The notes under the pieces were generated by a model, which was not told where the DNA came from, made no database searches, and saw only the letters and a list, made by a program, of their open reading frames with translations. The translations under genes and the position numbers were made by a program. This document shows, piece after piece, positions 8,208 through 15,976 of a DNA stretch of 64,000 bases. Origin of the DNA: an uncultured Collinsella sp. (GTDB lineage Bacteria; Actinomycetota; Coriobacteriia; Coriobacteriales; Coriobacteriaceae); NCBI GenBank assembly GCA_959602645.1, contig CAUGTZ010000001.1:108692-172691 (forward strand), written 5' to 3'. Positions within the stretch are counted from its first letter, which is position 1. Each line of letters starts with the position of its first letter.

Positions 8208-9374
8208 TTAAGCAGCCGGGCAGATCTTCTTGAAGAGCTCGATGACGTCGTCGAGCGTCGCCTCGCGCGGGTTGCCCGGGAAGCAGGCGTCGGCCATGGC
8301 GTCCTTGGCCAAGACCTCGATCTCGTCGGCCTTCATGGCCTCGCAGACGTGCGGGATGTTCACGTCGGCAGAGAGCTGCTTGACGGCGGCGATGGCGGCG
8401 TCGGCGGCCTCATCGGTGCTCATGCCCGTGGTGTCAACGCCCATGGCAACGGCAACCTTGGCCAGGCGCTCGGCGCAAACCGGCTTGTTGAACTCCATGG
8501 CGATCGGCAGCAGCATGGCGCAAGCGACGCCGTGCGGGGTGTCGTAGTGAGCGGACAGGGTGTGAGCCATGGCGTGGTCGATGCCCAGGCCGACATTGGA
8601 GAAGCCCATGCCGGCGACATACTGGCCAAGAGCCATGCCCTCGCGGCCGGAGCCGGGCTGGCCAGACTTGGCCTCGGCAACGGAGTCGCGCAGGTTCTCG
8701 CTGATCAGCTTAATAGCCTCAAAGTGGAACATGTCGGAGAGCTCCCAAGCGCCCTTGGTGGTGTAGCCCTCAATGGCGTGGGTCAGAGCGTCCATACCGG
8801 TGGAAGCGGTCAGGCCGGCGGGCATGGAAGCCATCATGTCGGGGTCGACGACGGCGACCTCGGGGGCGTCGTTGGTATCGACGCACACGAACTTGCGGAC
8901 CTTCTCGGGGTCGGTGATAACGTAGTTGATGGTCACCTCGGCGGCAGTACCGGCGGTCGTCGGCACGGCGATGGTGAACACGGCGTGGTTCTTAGTCGGA
9001 GCAACGCCCTCGAGGCTGCGGACATCGGCGAACTCGGGGTTGTTGATGATGATGCCGATAGCCTTGGCGGTGTCCATGGAGGAGCCACCACCGATGGTCA
9101 CGATAGCGTCAGCCTCGGCGGCCTTAAAGGCCTCGACGCCGTCCTTGACGTTCTGGATGGTGGGGTTGGGCTTAATCTCGGAGTAGAGGCTCCAAGCGAT
9201 GCCAGCGGCGTCGAGCTCGTCGGTTACCTTGGCGGTAACGCCAAACTTGACCAGATCGGGGTCGGAGCAGACGAAGATCTTCTTGTAGCCGCGACGCTGG
9301 AGCTCGCCGGGGATCTCCTTGATGGCGCCGGAACCATGATAAGAAATGGTGTTGAGAACGAAACGATTAGCCAT
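8208..9374 (-). CDS. fucO: Iron-containing alcohol dehydrogenase, lactaldehyde reductase (FucO-like)
   Basis: The protein (388 residues) follows FucO closely. It starts MANRFVLN and carries the NAD-binding IGGGSSMDTAKAIGI, the near-identical NNPEFADVRSLEG and PTTAGTAAEVTINYVITD, and the metal-binding GMDALTHAIEGY and AHYDTPHG. FucO reduces L-lactaldehyde to 1,2-propanediol with NADH. No fucose or rhamnose genes are next to it, so the physiological aldehyde is uncertain; ethanol or propanediol metabolism would fit. It is monocistronic, with a LacI/CcpA-type operator candidate upstream and a terminator downstream. Confidence 0.88.
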   Translation of the reverse strand: MANRFVLNTISYHGSGAIKEIPGELQRRGYKKIFVCSDPDLVKFGVTAKVTDELDAAGIAWSLYSEIKPNPTIQNVKDGVEAFKAAEADAIVTIGGGSSMDTAKAIGIIINNPEFADVRSLEGVAPTKNHAVFTIAVPTTAGTAAEVTINYVITDPEKVRKFVCVDTNDAPEVAVVDPDMMASMPAGLTASTGMDALTHAIEGYTTKGAWELSDMFHFEAIKLISENLRDSVAEAKSGQPGSGREGMALGQYVAGMGFSNVGLGIDHAMAHTLSAHYDTPHGVACAMLLPIAMEFNKPVCAERLAKVAVAMGVDTTGMSTDEAADAAIAAVKQLSADVNIPHVCEAMKADEIEVLAKDAMADACFPGNPREATLDDVIELFKKICPAA

Positions 9375-9472
9375 TGATAGTCTCCTATCGCGTGCGGGGC
9401 ACCCGTTACGCCCCGCGCTATATGTCCCATCCTAACGCTTTTGAAACAAAAAATGCATGAGAACGTCAAAAG

Positions 9473-9490
9473 TGTTAAAGCGTTTCAACA
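9473..9490 (-). promoter_or_regulatory. LacI-family/cre-like operator candidate upstream of fucO
   Basis: TGTTAAAGCGTTTCAACA is an imperfect palindrome centred on CG, the usual form of LacI-family operators, about 100 bp upstream of the fucO start. A related half, AACGCTTTTGAAAC, lies at 9434-9447. Confidence 0.45.
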
Positions 9491-9609
9491 TAATAACGGA
9501 GCCCCAGTCCTTCCCTCCCGACTGCAGCGAAGGCTAGATTATAGGAGCAATTGCCCAAAGAATACGACCAACTCAGTCTATAAATTGTTTCTGTTTTAGC
9601 AATATATGT

Positions 9610-9638
9610 TTGACAATACGTTTATAAAAGGATACTTT
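9610..9638 (+). promoter_or_regulatory. Candidate promoter of the LURP-like gene
   Basis: TTGACA (9610-9615), a 17-bp spacer and TACTTT (9633-9638) lie in a locally AT-rich stretch. They predict a leader of about 140 nt before the gene at 9790. Within 9375-9786 nothing else coding was seen. Confidence 0.4.
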
Positions 9639-9789
9639 ATAGTAATTAATATGCATGCAGCAAATAGTGTCATTCATTTTGTTAGAAATTACCCATGCGG
9701 TTATTGCAGCTGCATGTACTGCAACATACAGCGTAATTCTCCGCACGAAGCAGAAGACGGTTCCAATTCAATCGAGGCGATGACGCGTG

Positions 9790-10326
9790 ATGGCTACTGG
9801 TCCTAAATCGAGCAAGACGGCTACAAACGAATATCGAATCTCAATTGAAGGTAACCCTTATCCGCATGCTCTGGCTCTCGTCAACCCAGCGGGAGACAAC
9901 CTCAACATCAAAAGACATGGGTTCACGGGTCCACTAGGACAGCTATTGAGTCTTAAATACACCGTTTATGACGATGCAAATGAAAAGCTCTTTACTGTCG
10001 TCGACGGTGGTTTTAGTAACATGCCCAGGGTTGCGCTCATCATCGAACACAAGGAAGTTGCGGTGTTCGATTATGGTCTAAACAGACTTGAGATGAAGTG
10101 CGTAACGAACATACCGAATTACGCAATAAAAGGTAACTTCCTATTTGGAGATTACGATATATTCAGCCAACAGGAAGTGAAGCTATCTTCAGTTATCGTC
10201 CTTCAATGTGATAAACAATCGTGCTTTAGCATACAGGTTTTGGATAAAGCCGAATTAGCCGCCGCAATTGGAATACCTACAGCCATTGCCCTTCTTAGGG
10301 CTCGGATTGAAGAGCATCTCGAATAA
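9790..10326 (+). CDS. Unknown protein, possible LURP-one/scramblase-like (tubby-type) fold
   Basis: I do not recognise this 178-residue protein with certainty. It is beta-rich, with the rhythm of LURP-one/scramblase-like domains: SLKYTVYDDANEKLFTVV, then VALIIEHKEVAVFDYGL, then YAIKGNFLFGDYDIFSQQEV, and a final hydrophobic helix AAAIGIPTAIALLRARIEEHLE. Its codon use is clearly more AT-rich than its neighbours, and a perfect hairpin closes the unit, which together suggest acquisition by transfer. GTG 9787 and ATG 9790 are adjacent possible starts; GAGG lies at about 9775. Confidence 0.6.
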   Translation: MATGPKSSKTATNEYRISIEGNPYPHALALVNPAGDNLNIKRHGFTGPLGQLLSLKYTVYDDANEKLFTVVDGGFSNMPRVALIIEHKEVAVFDYGLNRLEMKCVTNIPNYAIKGNFLFGDYDIFSQQEVKLSSVIVLQCDKQSCFSIQVLDKAELAAAIGIPTAIALLRARIEEHLE

Positions 10327-10339
10327 ATCGCAAAAAGCA

Positions 10340-10398
10340 GTTCGTAACAACATTCAGGAGCTAGATAGTTTTTCTGGCTCCTGAATGTTGTTACGAAC
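10340..10398 (+). terminator. Perfect 22-bp stem hairpin after the LURP-like gene
   Basis: GTTCGTAACAACATTCAGG(AGC) and its exact complement flank a 15-nt loop containing TTTTT. It lies between two convergent genes and probably terminates both. Confidence 0.75.
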
Positions 10399-10405
10399 AT
10401 GCACC

Positions 10406-11125
10406 TTAGCGCTTAAGACTCGTGGTCTGCCAGTCAGCTACGATGCGGGCCCATTTCCTGTGCAAATCGCGTTCACGGTCGATAAACATGATGGCAAACG
10501 CGATAAACAGCAGCACGCTCGCCACCGCAATGGCGTGCAGGCCCATGCGCTCAATACACCAGTTGCCCAGCACGGCGCCAAACACAAAGGTGAAGATCAC
10601 GCCAAAGTACAGCGCGCCGTTTTCCAAAAAGCCGCGCTTGTGGGTGATGATGTAGTCGTCCACGTTTTGCAGAGCGTTGCGCAAGTTGCCGATGCACATG
10701 GTCGTAGCGATGCCGTGACCGTGGATCTTGCGGAAGCTCTCGACCTGCATGCCACAAGCAAACGAAGTGAAGCAGTTGGCGAGCAGGTTGTAACCGCCAC
10801 CGGGGATAAAGCTCACGCCCAGCAAGATGACGGCTTCAAAGAACACCGTCACCTGACGCCAGTGGATCACGCTGCCAAAACGCTCGTGTACCAAGTCGGC
10901 AAGCATAATGCCCACGGCAAACGACACCACGGGGAAGAAATAGCGTCCCGCGAGCGCCCAATTGCCCTCCGAGATGCTCACGCCCACCAGCAGGATATTG
11001 CCTGTCTGCGCGTTGGCGAAAACATGGTCGCGCCCAATGTACGAATACACATCCATAAAGCCACCGGCGAGCGCCAAGATGATGCCCAGCTCAATGGACT
11101 CCGATATCTGTTTGGCACGCTGCAT
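10406..11125 (-). CDS. DUF1275 (YoaK-like) membrane protein
   Basis: This 239-residue integral membrane protein has about six hydrophobic segments. It shows the family features GFMDVYSYIGRDHVFANAQTGN near the N-terminus and FACGMQVESFRKIHGHGIATTMCIGNLRN in the middle. Function is unknown; the family is sometimes called a transporter. I chose ATG 11125 (MQRAKQIS) because AAGGAGGATG precedes it at proper distance and the longer upstream frame has no family match. It is divergent from the YgiQ gene. Confidence 0.85.
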   Translation of the reverse strand: MQRAKQISESIELGIILALAGGFMDVYSYIGRDHVFANAQTGNILLVGVSISEGNWALAGRYFFPVVSFAVGIMLADLVHERFGSVIHWRQVTVFFEAVILLGVSFIPGGGYNLLANCFTSFACGMQVESFRKIHGHGIATTMCIGNLRNALQNVDDYIITHKRGFLENGALYFGVIFTFVFGAVLGNWCIERMGLHAIAVASVLLFIAFAIMFIDRERDLHRKWARIVADWQTTSLKR

Positions 11126-11322
11126 CGTCGTGCATCCTCCTTGTTGACGACTCTCTCGTGCGTTGGCGGAAACATAGCCGCCGTTCATACTGTAACCCAT
11201 TGACAACATGGCGTGCGCGCGAGACGACCCCTTCGACACGGGGATACACAGTCTGGAAACAAACGGCGGGAGAGGCGCCGACACCCGCATCGACGCGCCG
11301 ATCCGCCAGCCAATGTACTCCA

Positions 11323-11355
11323 CCAGTCTTTTTGGCGCCGTCCCAAAAAGACTGG
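11323..11355. repeat. Perfect hairpin in the divergent spacer
   Basis: CCAGTCTTTTTGG and CCAAAAAGACTGG enclose a 6-nt loop, 40 bp upstream of the YgiQ start. It could be an operator, an attenuator stem or a palindromic repeat. Confidence 0.6.
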
Positions 11356-11393
11356 TTACAATTACGTGCAGCATACTAACAATGGGAGGAATC

Positions 11394-13544
11394 GTGGCAA
11401 AAAAGCCTCAGCACGCTCAGAATAACCAGCGCAGTCAGCAGGGCAAACAGGGCCAGCAGCAAAAGCGTGGCGGTAAGGCGCAGGTCACGGCCGCCCGTGC
11501 CACCCGGGCCGCGCACACCCAGGCAGCGCCCGCCCGTCCCTGGCGCCCGGGCCGCGATAAGTTCCTACCCGTCAGTCGCGCCGACATGGATGCGCGCGGC
11601 TGGGACCAATGCGACTTTGTCTACATTTGCGGCGACGCCTACGTGGACCATCCCAGCTTTGGTATGGCCATCATCAGCCGCGTCCTTGATGCACACGGTT
11701 ACAAGGTGGGCATTATCTGCCAGCCCGACTGGACTGATCCCGCCAGCATCAGCGTGCTCGGTGAGCCGCGCCTGGGCTTTCTCGTCAGCGCCGGCAACAT
11801 GGACTCCATGGTCAACCACTATTCGGTGACCAAGCACCGCCGCCACACCGACGCCTATACCCCCGGTGGCGAGGAGGGGCGCCGTCCCAACCGAGCCGTC
11901 ACGGTCTACGGCAACCTCATCCGCCAGACGTTCAAGGACGCGCCCGTCATCATCGGCGGCATCGAGGCGAGCCTGCGCCGTCTGGCCCACTACGACTACT
12001 GGCAGGACAAGCTTAAGCGCTCGGTACTGCTCGACTCGGGCGCCGACATCCTCATCTACGGCATGGGCGAGCACGCGATCGTCGAGATCGCCGACGCGCT
12101 CGATGCGGGGCTGCCCGTCGATCAGATCACCTATATCAACGGCACCGTCTACCGCACGGGCTCGCTCGACGAGGTCTACGACTACGACCTGCTGCCCAGC
12201 TGGGACGACCTTACCGCCGACAAGCTCAACTACGCGCGCAGCTTTAACGTGCAGCAGCAGAATATGGACCCCATCACCGGTCATCGCCTGGTAGAGCCCT
12301 ACCCCAACAGCGTCTATGTGGTGCAGAACCCGCCGTCGGCAACACTCACCACCGACGAGATGGACGAGGTTGCCGAACTCCCCTACGCACGCGATTGGCA
12401 TCCCGACTACGACGCGGCGGGCGGCGTGCCGGCCTTTGCCGAGATCAAGTTTTCCATTAGCTCCAACCGCGGCTGTTTTGGCGAGTGCTCGTTTTGCGCC
12501 CTCACCTTCCACCAGGGCCGCGTGCTGCAGATGCGCAGCCACGACTCGATCATGCGCGAGGCCGAGCTGCTCACGCGCGATCCCGAGTTTAAGGGCTACA
12601 TCAACGACGTGGGCGGACCGACGGCCAACTTTAGCCGCCCTGCCTGCGACAAGCAGCTCAAGCACGGCGTGTGCAAGAACAAGCGCTGCCTGTGGCCGAG
12701 TGTATGCAAGAACATGGTGGTCGACGAGAGCGGCTACACGCAGTTGCTGCGCGACCTACGCCAGCTGCCGGGCGTCAAGAAGGTCTTCGTGCGTAGCGGC
12801 ATCCGCTTTGACTACACCATGGCCGATGCCTCGGACGAGTTTTTACGCGAGCTGCTGGAGCACCATGTCTCGGGCCAGCTGCGCGTAGCGCCCGAGCACG
12901 TGAGCGATGCGGTGCTGTCCGTGATGGGCAAGCCGAGCCGCGCTGTCTACGACGCGTTCTGCCGTAAATTTGAACGTTTGAATCGCGAATACGGACTCAA
13001 GCAGTACGTGGTGCCGTACCTGATCTCGAGCCACCCCGGTTCAACGATGAAGGAAGCCGTGGACCTTGCCGAGGCCGTACGCGACATGGGCTACATGCCC
13101 GAGCAGGTGCAGGACTTCTACCCCACGCCGTCCACCATGTCGACGTGCATGTACTACACCGGCGTGGACCCGCGCACCATGGAGCCGATCTATGTGGCGC
13201 GCGACCCGCACGAGAAAGCCATGCAGCGCGCGCTCATCCAGTATCGCAAGCCCGAGAACTACAAGCTCGTGCGCGAGGCGCTGGAAAAGGCCGGCCGCCG
13301 CGATTTGATCGGCTACACCAAGCATTGCCTGATTCGCCCCGTGCCGCCACGCCCGGGCGAGACGTCTGCTGGCGGCGGACACGGCACCGGCAAGAAGGGC
13401 GGCAAGCCGCACGGTGGCACCGCCGGCAAGGGGCCCAAGGGCAGCAAGGGCCACGGCGGCATGTCGCGCGCGCAGAACACCGCCGGTCGCAATCGCGCGG
13501 CCCAGGGACGGCAGGGCGCCAACGGCGGCGGACGCCGCAATTAG
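11394..13544 (+). CDS. YgiQ family radical SAM protein
   Basis: The 716-residue protein belongs to the YgiQ/UPF0313 group. It has the N-terminal domain with FLPVSRADMDARGWDQCDFVYICGDAYVDHPSFG, a GGIEASLRRLAHYDYW block, and the radical-SAM cluster motif RGCFGECSFC (cysteines near 360, 364, 367). The C-terminal YgiQ-specific region holds VQDFYPTPSTMSTCMYYTG. Its substrate is unknown. The last 50 or so residues are a Gly/Lys-rich, probably disordered tail. Start GTG 11394 follows GGGAGGAATC; the longer open frame upstream covers the hairpin and the divergent promoter and is rejected. Confidence 0.9.
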   Translation: MAKKPQHAQNNQRSQQGKQGQQQKRGGKAQVTAARATRAAHTQAAPARPWRPGRDKFLPVSRADMDARGWDQCDFVYICGDAYVDHPSFGMAIISRVLDAHGYKVGIICQPDWTDPASISVLGEPRLGFLVSAGNMDSMVNHYSVTKHRRHTDAYTPGGEEGRRPNRAVTVYGNLIRQTFKDAPVIIGGIEASLRRLAHYDYWQDKLKRSVLLDSGADILIYGMGEHAIVEIADALDAGLPVDQITYINGTVYRTGSLDEVYDYDLLPSWDDLTADKLNYARSFNVQQQNMDPITGHRLVEPYPNSVYVVQNPPSATLTTDEMDEVAELPYARDWHPDYDAAGGVPAFAEIKFSISSNRGCFGECSFCALTFHQGRVLQMRSHDSIMREAELLTRDPEFKGYINDVGGPTANFSRPACDKQLKHGVCKNKRCLWPSVCKNMVVDESGYTQLLRDLRQLPGVKKVFVRSGIRFDYTMADASDEFLRELLEHHVSGQLRVAPEHVSDAVLSVMGKPSRAVYDAFCRKFERLNREYGLKQYVVPYLISSHPGSTMKEAVDLAEAVRDMGYMPEQVQDFYPTPSTMSTCMYYTGVDPRTMEPIYVARDPHEKAMQRALIQYRKPENYKLVREALEKAGRRDLIGYTKHCLIRPVPPRPGETSAGGGHGTGKKGGKPHGGTAGKGPKGSKGHGGMSRAQNTAGRNRAAQGRQGANGGGRRN

Positions 13545-13582
13545 CACGACGCTGAGCCAGCGAGTCGCTTCATCGGCCCACG

Positions 13583-13687
13583 CGTGATTTCCCTAGGGGA
13601 AACACGCTTACGCCGCCTCTTGTTGTGATTTCCCTAAGGAAAACACGCCCAGGCACACCTAGCCGTGTTTTCCCTAAGGGAATCACG
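13583..13687. repeat. Three 24-bp palindromes at 40-41 bp spacing
   Basis: Units CGTGATTTCCCTAGGGGAAA(CACG), at 13583-13606, 13624-13647 and 13664-13687, are each self-complementary around CCCTAGGG or CCCTAAGG. The 16-17 bp spacers are unrelated to each other. The last unit overlaps the 3' end of the CPBP gene. Confidence 0.8.
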
Positions 13688-14591
13688 CTTGCTGGCGGGG
13701 ACAATCTGTCTGACACGCTTGTTTGAGCGAGCGCATCGCCTCTATCAGCATAAAGCCGGCGATAGCGACCGTGATTGCCACGTCGAGCGGCGTGTTCACA
13801 AACCACAGCAGGCCCATGAGGTACGACCCGGCGTTAAAGGCAAAATGCAGCAGGATCGTATAGCGGAGCTTTCCGGTGGTCGCGAGCACCCAGCCAAAGA
13901 TGAGGCCGGCGGCGCCGGCGTAGCAGCCCTGGACCCAGTTCATATGCATAAAGCCAAAGACCGCCGCCTGCAGCACGATTGCCGCGGCGATGCCCCAGGT
14001 ACTCGGGGCCGCCCAGGGCACCATGGCGCCATCTTGCGGTCGCACGTGACGCCGGCGCTTCCAGAGCGGACGGCACTGTCGATTAAACGCACGCAGCGAA
14101 AACTCAAAAATGATACCGCGCACTAGCAGTTCCTCGCAAAACGGCGCGCCGAGCACCGTGGTCAGGACGGCCAGATAGCTCGTGTCGCCCATGCCTGTTT
14201 CCTCGACAAGTTCGCTATAGTCTGCCGCAACCTCGGGCAGCAGTGACAGCACGCCGTCGCATAGGTAGCTAATGACCACCTGCATGGATAGGCCGATCAC
14301 GACAACGCATACGATGCGCTTCCATGCAGCATTTGCTCCCCCGCCAAGCGGGCGCACGCCCTGCCAGCGCGCCATAAACGAGCGCGGCCACAGATAACGC
14401 CACCACAGCAGCGCCATCAAAAACGACGCCGTCTGAGCGGCAGCCTGGAACCATTGGATATCGAGATTGTCGATCGGGTAGCCCGTCAGCACCGATACGG
14501 CATCGAGAACCGAAAATAGAACCACGCTCAGGGCTATATCGGCAGCGACGACGCCAAAACAGGCAAGTGCCCAAATCATCGCATTGAGCAT
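13683..14591 (-). CDS. CPBP family intramembrane metalloprotease
   Basis: This 302-residue polytopic membrane protein carries the CPBP/Abi (Rce1-like) catalytic motifs FCEELLVRGIIFEF (EExxxR), FGFMHMNW and HFAFNAGSY. These proteases cleave or modify membrane-bound peptides; in bacteria they are often bacteriocin self-immunity factors, but no bacteriocin is seen here. ATG 14591 (MLNAMIW) is chosen for its GAGGAGG site. Confidence 0.85.
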   Translation of the reverse strand: MLNAMIWALACFGVVAADIALSVVLFSVLDAVSVLTGYPIDNLDIQWFQAAAQTASFLMALLWWRYLWPRSFMARWQGVRPLGGGANAAWKRIVCVVVIGLSMQVVISYLCDGVLSLLPEVAADYSELVEETGMGDTSYLAVLTTVLGAPFCEELLVRGIIFEFSLRAFNRQCRPLWKRRRHVRPQDGAMVPWAAPSTWGIAAAIVLQAAVFGFMHMNWVQGCYAGAAGLIFGWVLATTGKLRYTILLHFAFNAGSYLMGLLWFVNTPLDVAITVAIAGFMLIEAMRSLKQACQTDCPRQQA

Positions 14592-14643
14592 GCCAACCTC
14601 CTCAAAACCGTTCCCTAGTTCTACCACAACTCGGCAGAGAGCT

Positions 14644-14673
14644 GATCCCATGGGGATGGAGGAAAACGGATCA
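14644..14673. repeat. GGAGGAAAACGGATCA family, single arm
   Basis: One arm only, adjoining the stop codon of the RelB/DinJ gene. Confidence 0.75.
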
Positions 14674-14674
14674 C

Positions 14675-14875
14675 TTATTGATGAGAATCGGGCGCAGTGC
14701 CAAAGGCCCCGTTGGGCGAAATGTCGAACGGAAAGGTGCCGCAGCGATTAAACGCGGCGATAAACATGCGGATGGCGTTGGACGGCGTGGTGCCCACGAG
14801 CTGGGTTGCCGCCGCGAAGGCCGCCTTTTCCTCGGGCAAGACCTTCGCGACAACCGGGGTCATGTGTTCTGCCAT
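14675..14875 (-). CDS. RelB/DinJ family antitoxin (orphan)
   Basis: The 66-residue protein has the ribbon-helix-helix pattern of DinJ: an N-terminal strand (VVAKVLPEEKAAFAA), then GTTPSNAIRMFIAAFNRCGTFPFDIS. Such antitoxins bind DNA as dimers and neutralise RelE/YafQ RNases. No intact toxin is adjacent: the downstream neighbour is CPBP and the upstream region holds only a degraded frame. Start ATG 14875 follows AAAGGAAGC. Repeated GTATTAC/GTATTCC motifs at 14990-15020 could be its operator. Confidence 0.75.
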   Translation of the reverse strand: MAEHMTPVVAKVLPEEKAAFAAATQLVGTTPSNAIRMFIAAFNRCGTFPFDISPNGAFGTAPDSHQ

Positions 14876-15040
14876 GGCGCTTCCTTTTTGAAACGACGGT
14901 AGTGCGGATAGATGCGGGCCACGCGGCTGGGCGACGGGCTGTGAAGGCAACCCGATTGGCCCGCATCCGGAGTTTGTTTCTGCGGCGTTGGTATTACTTG
15001 GTATTCCTAAGTATTACCCCGCAGATAGAATACCACAGCC

Positions 15041-15070
15041 GACCCCATGGGAACGGAGGAAAACGGATCA
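15041..15070. repeat. GGAGGAAAACGGATCA family, single arm
   Basis: Second single arm within 400 bp, in the same orientation as the copy at 14644. Confidence 0.75.
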
Positions 15071-15090
15071 TTTTGTTGCTGAGTTAGTAT

Positions 15091-15259
15091 TTAGAGCGTG
15101 ATGATATCCGAGATATCGAGAGCCTGAACATCGGCGACATCGTGCGTGGCAAGCAATAGCATACGGCCGTCGAGCGCCGGCGCCCACGGCGCCCGGTCGA
15201 CCACGGCAAGCGCAAGCTCCGCTGCAACCCCGCCGCCACAAGGCCGCCAGCACGCCCAT
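15091..15259 (-). pseudogene. Degraded frame, possible C-terminal remnant of a PIN-type toxin or ABC ATPase
   Basis: From ATG 15259 behind AAAAGGTGAGGG the frame reads MGVLAALW. After one frameshift it continues ELALAVVDRAPWAPALDG and then RMLLLATHDVADVQALDISD before stopping at 15091. The end looks like either a PIN-domain toxin tail (LvTrNv.DF pattern) or the H-loop end of an ABC ATPase. Next to an orphan antitoxin, the toxin reading is attractive. This is weak evidence. Confidence 0.25.
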
Positions 15260-15438
15260 AACCGCCCTCACCTTTTGATTCGCTTACGACGTGGAAGGGG
15301 CGCGACGAACGTCGGCGCATGGCGCGCCCAATCTGGGTATCCGTCGCATGGTGTCCTATGTCCTGCATAATTTTACTTGCAACATGCATAAAAAGACGGG
15401 GGCACCCCTCCCCGTCCCAACGTACCCCCGCTTGGACC
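15260..15438. other. Non-coding spacer left of element copy B
   Basis: No gene recognised. It holds AT-rich TGCATAATTTTACTTGCAAC followed by CATGCATAAAAA (15383), exactly 56 bp from the element end, matching the spacing at copy A. Confidence 0.45.
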
Positions 15439-15671
15439 GTGCAAAAACCGGAGTTTTCAGCATCGCGGCCCCCGCCGGCGGCGCCGCGAATCGTGAATGC
15501 CGCGCGATCGGCGTCGTTTTGGGGCACGGCGCGACGCGAAACGCGCGCTATCGCAGCGGCGGACCCCGTCCGCCAGCCCAAGTTGCCCGTCGGGGGATCC
15601 CGCGAGATCGAATAGACGCTTCCGGCGCGTATGCAGCCACCCCGGCTTGCTGAAAACTCCCGAAAATGCAC
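15439..15671. mobile_element. MITE-like 233-bp element with terminal inverted repeats, copy B
   Basis: The ends are GTGCAAAAACCGGAGTTTTC(AGCA) and, in reverse complement, GTGCATTTTCGGGAGTTTTC(AGCA). Both arms carry GTTTTCAGCA here and (A/G)TATTCAGCA in copy A, so the arms have changed together. Length and the position of internal TTGGGGCA match copy A, although the centre has diverged to much higher GC. Confidence 0.6.
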
Positions 15672-15890
15672 GGCGCGCCCCGGGGGACCCGTGCGTGCCG
15701 TTAAAAACACGCTCGCATCCAAAAGTATGCGAACGTGGGAGCCAGATGGCGGCAAGGACGCCAAGCAGTGGGACGGAATCCCGGACGTGTCCACCCGGGC
15801 ACTTCAGTCACCGCGCGTCAGCAGAAAACCTCATGCCCTGCGCCGATGTCGGATAGCCCATCCCCCATATCAACCCTTTGCGCAAAACGG
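15672..15890. other. Non-coding stretch right of element B
   Basis: Contains a hairpin ACGCTCGCAT/ATGCGAACGT at about 15709-15736. No coding region is supported. Confidence 0.4.
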
Positions 15891-15930
15891 CAATGCCCCG
15901 TCCACGCAAATACGTGAACGGGGCATTGTT
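15891..15930 (-). terminator. Terminator of the alpha-glucoside PTS operon
   Basis: CAATGCCCCGT(C)CACG / CGTG(A)ACGGGGCATTG stem, 47 bp after the GH4 stop. The T tract is interrupted. Confidence 0.7.
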
Positions 15931-15976
15931 CAAATTGTGCCGTCAGTGACTCTTTTGCACCAGCGGCCTTCTAGCT

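Noticed and set aside
9606..9806. 66-codon frame before the LURP-like gene
   Set aside because: Its ATG lies inside the promoter -35 box, and it overlaps the next gene out of frame.
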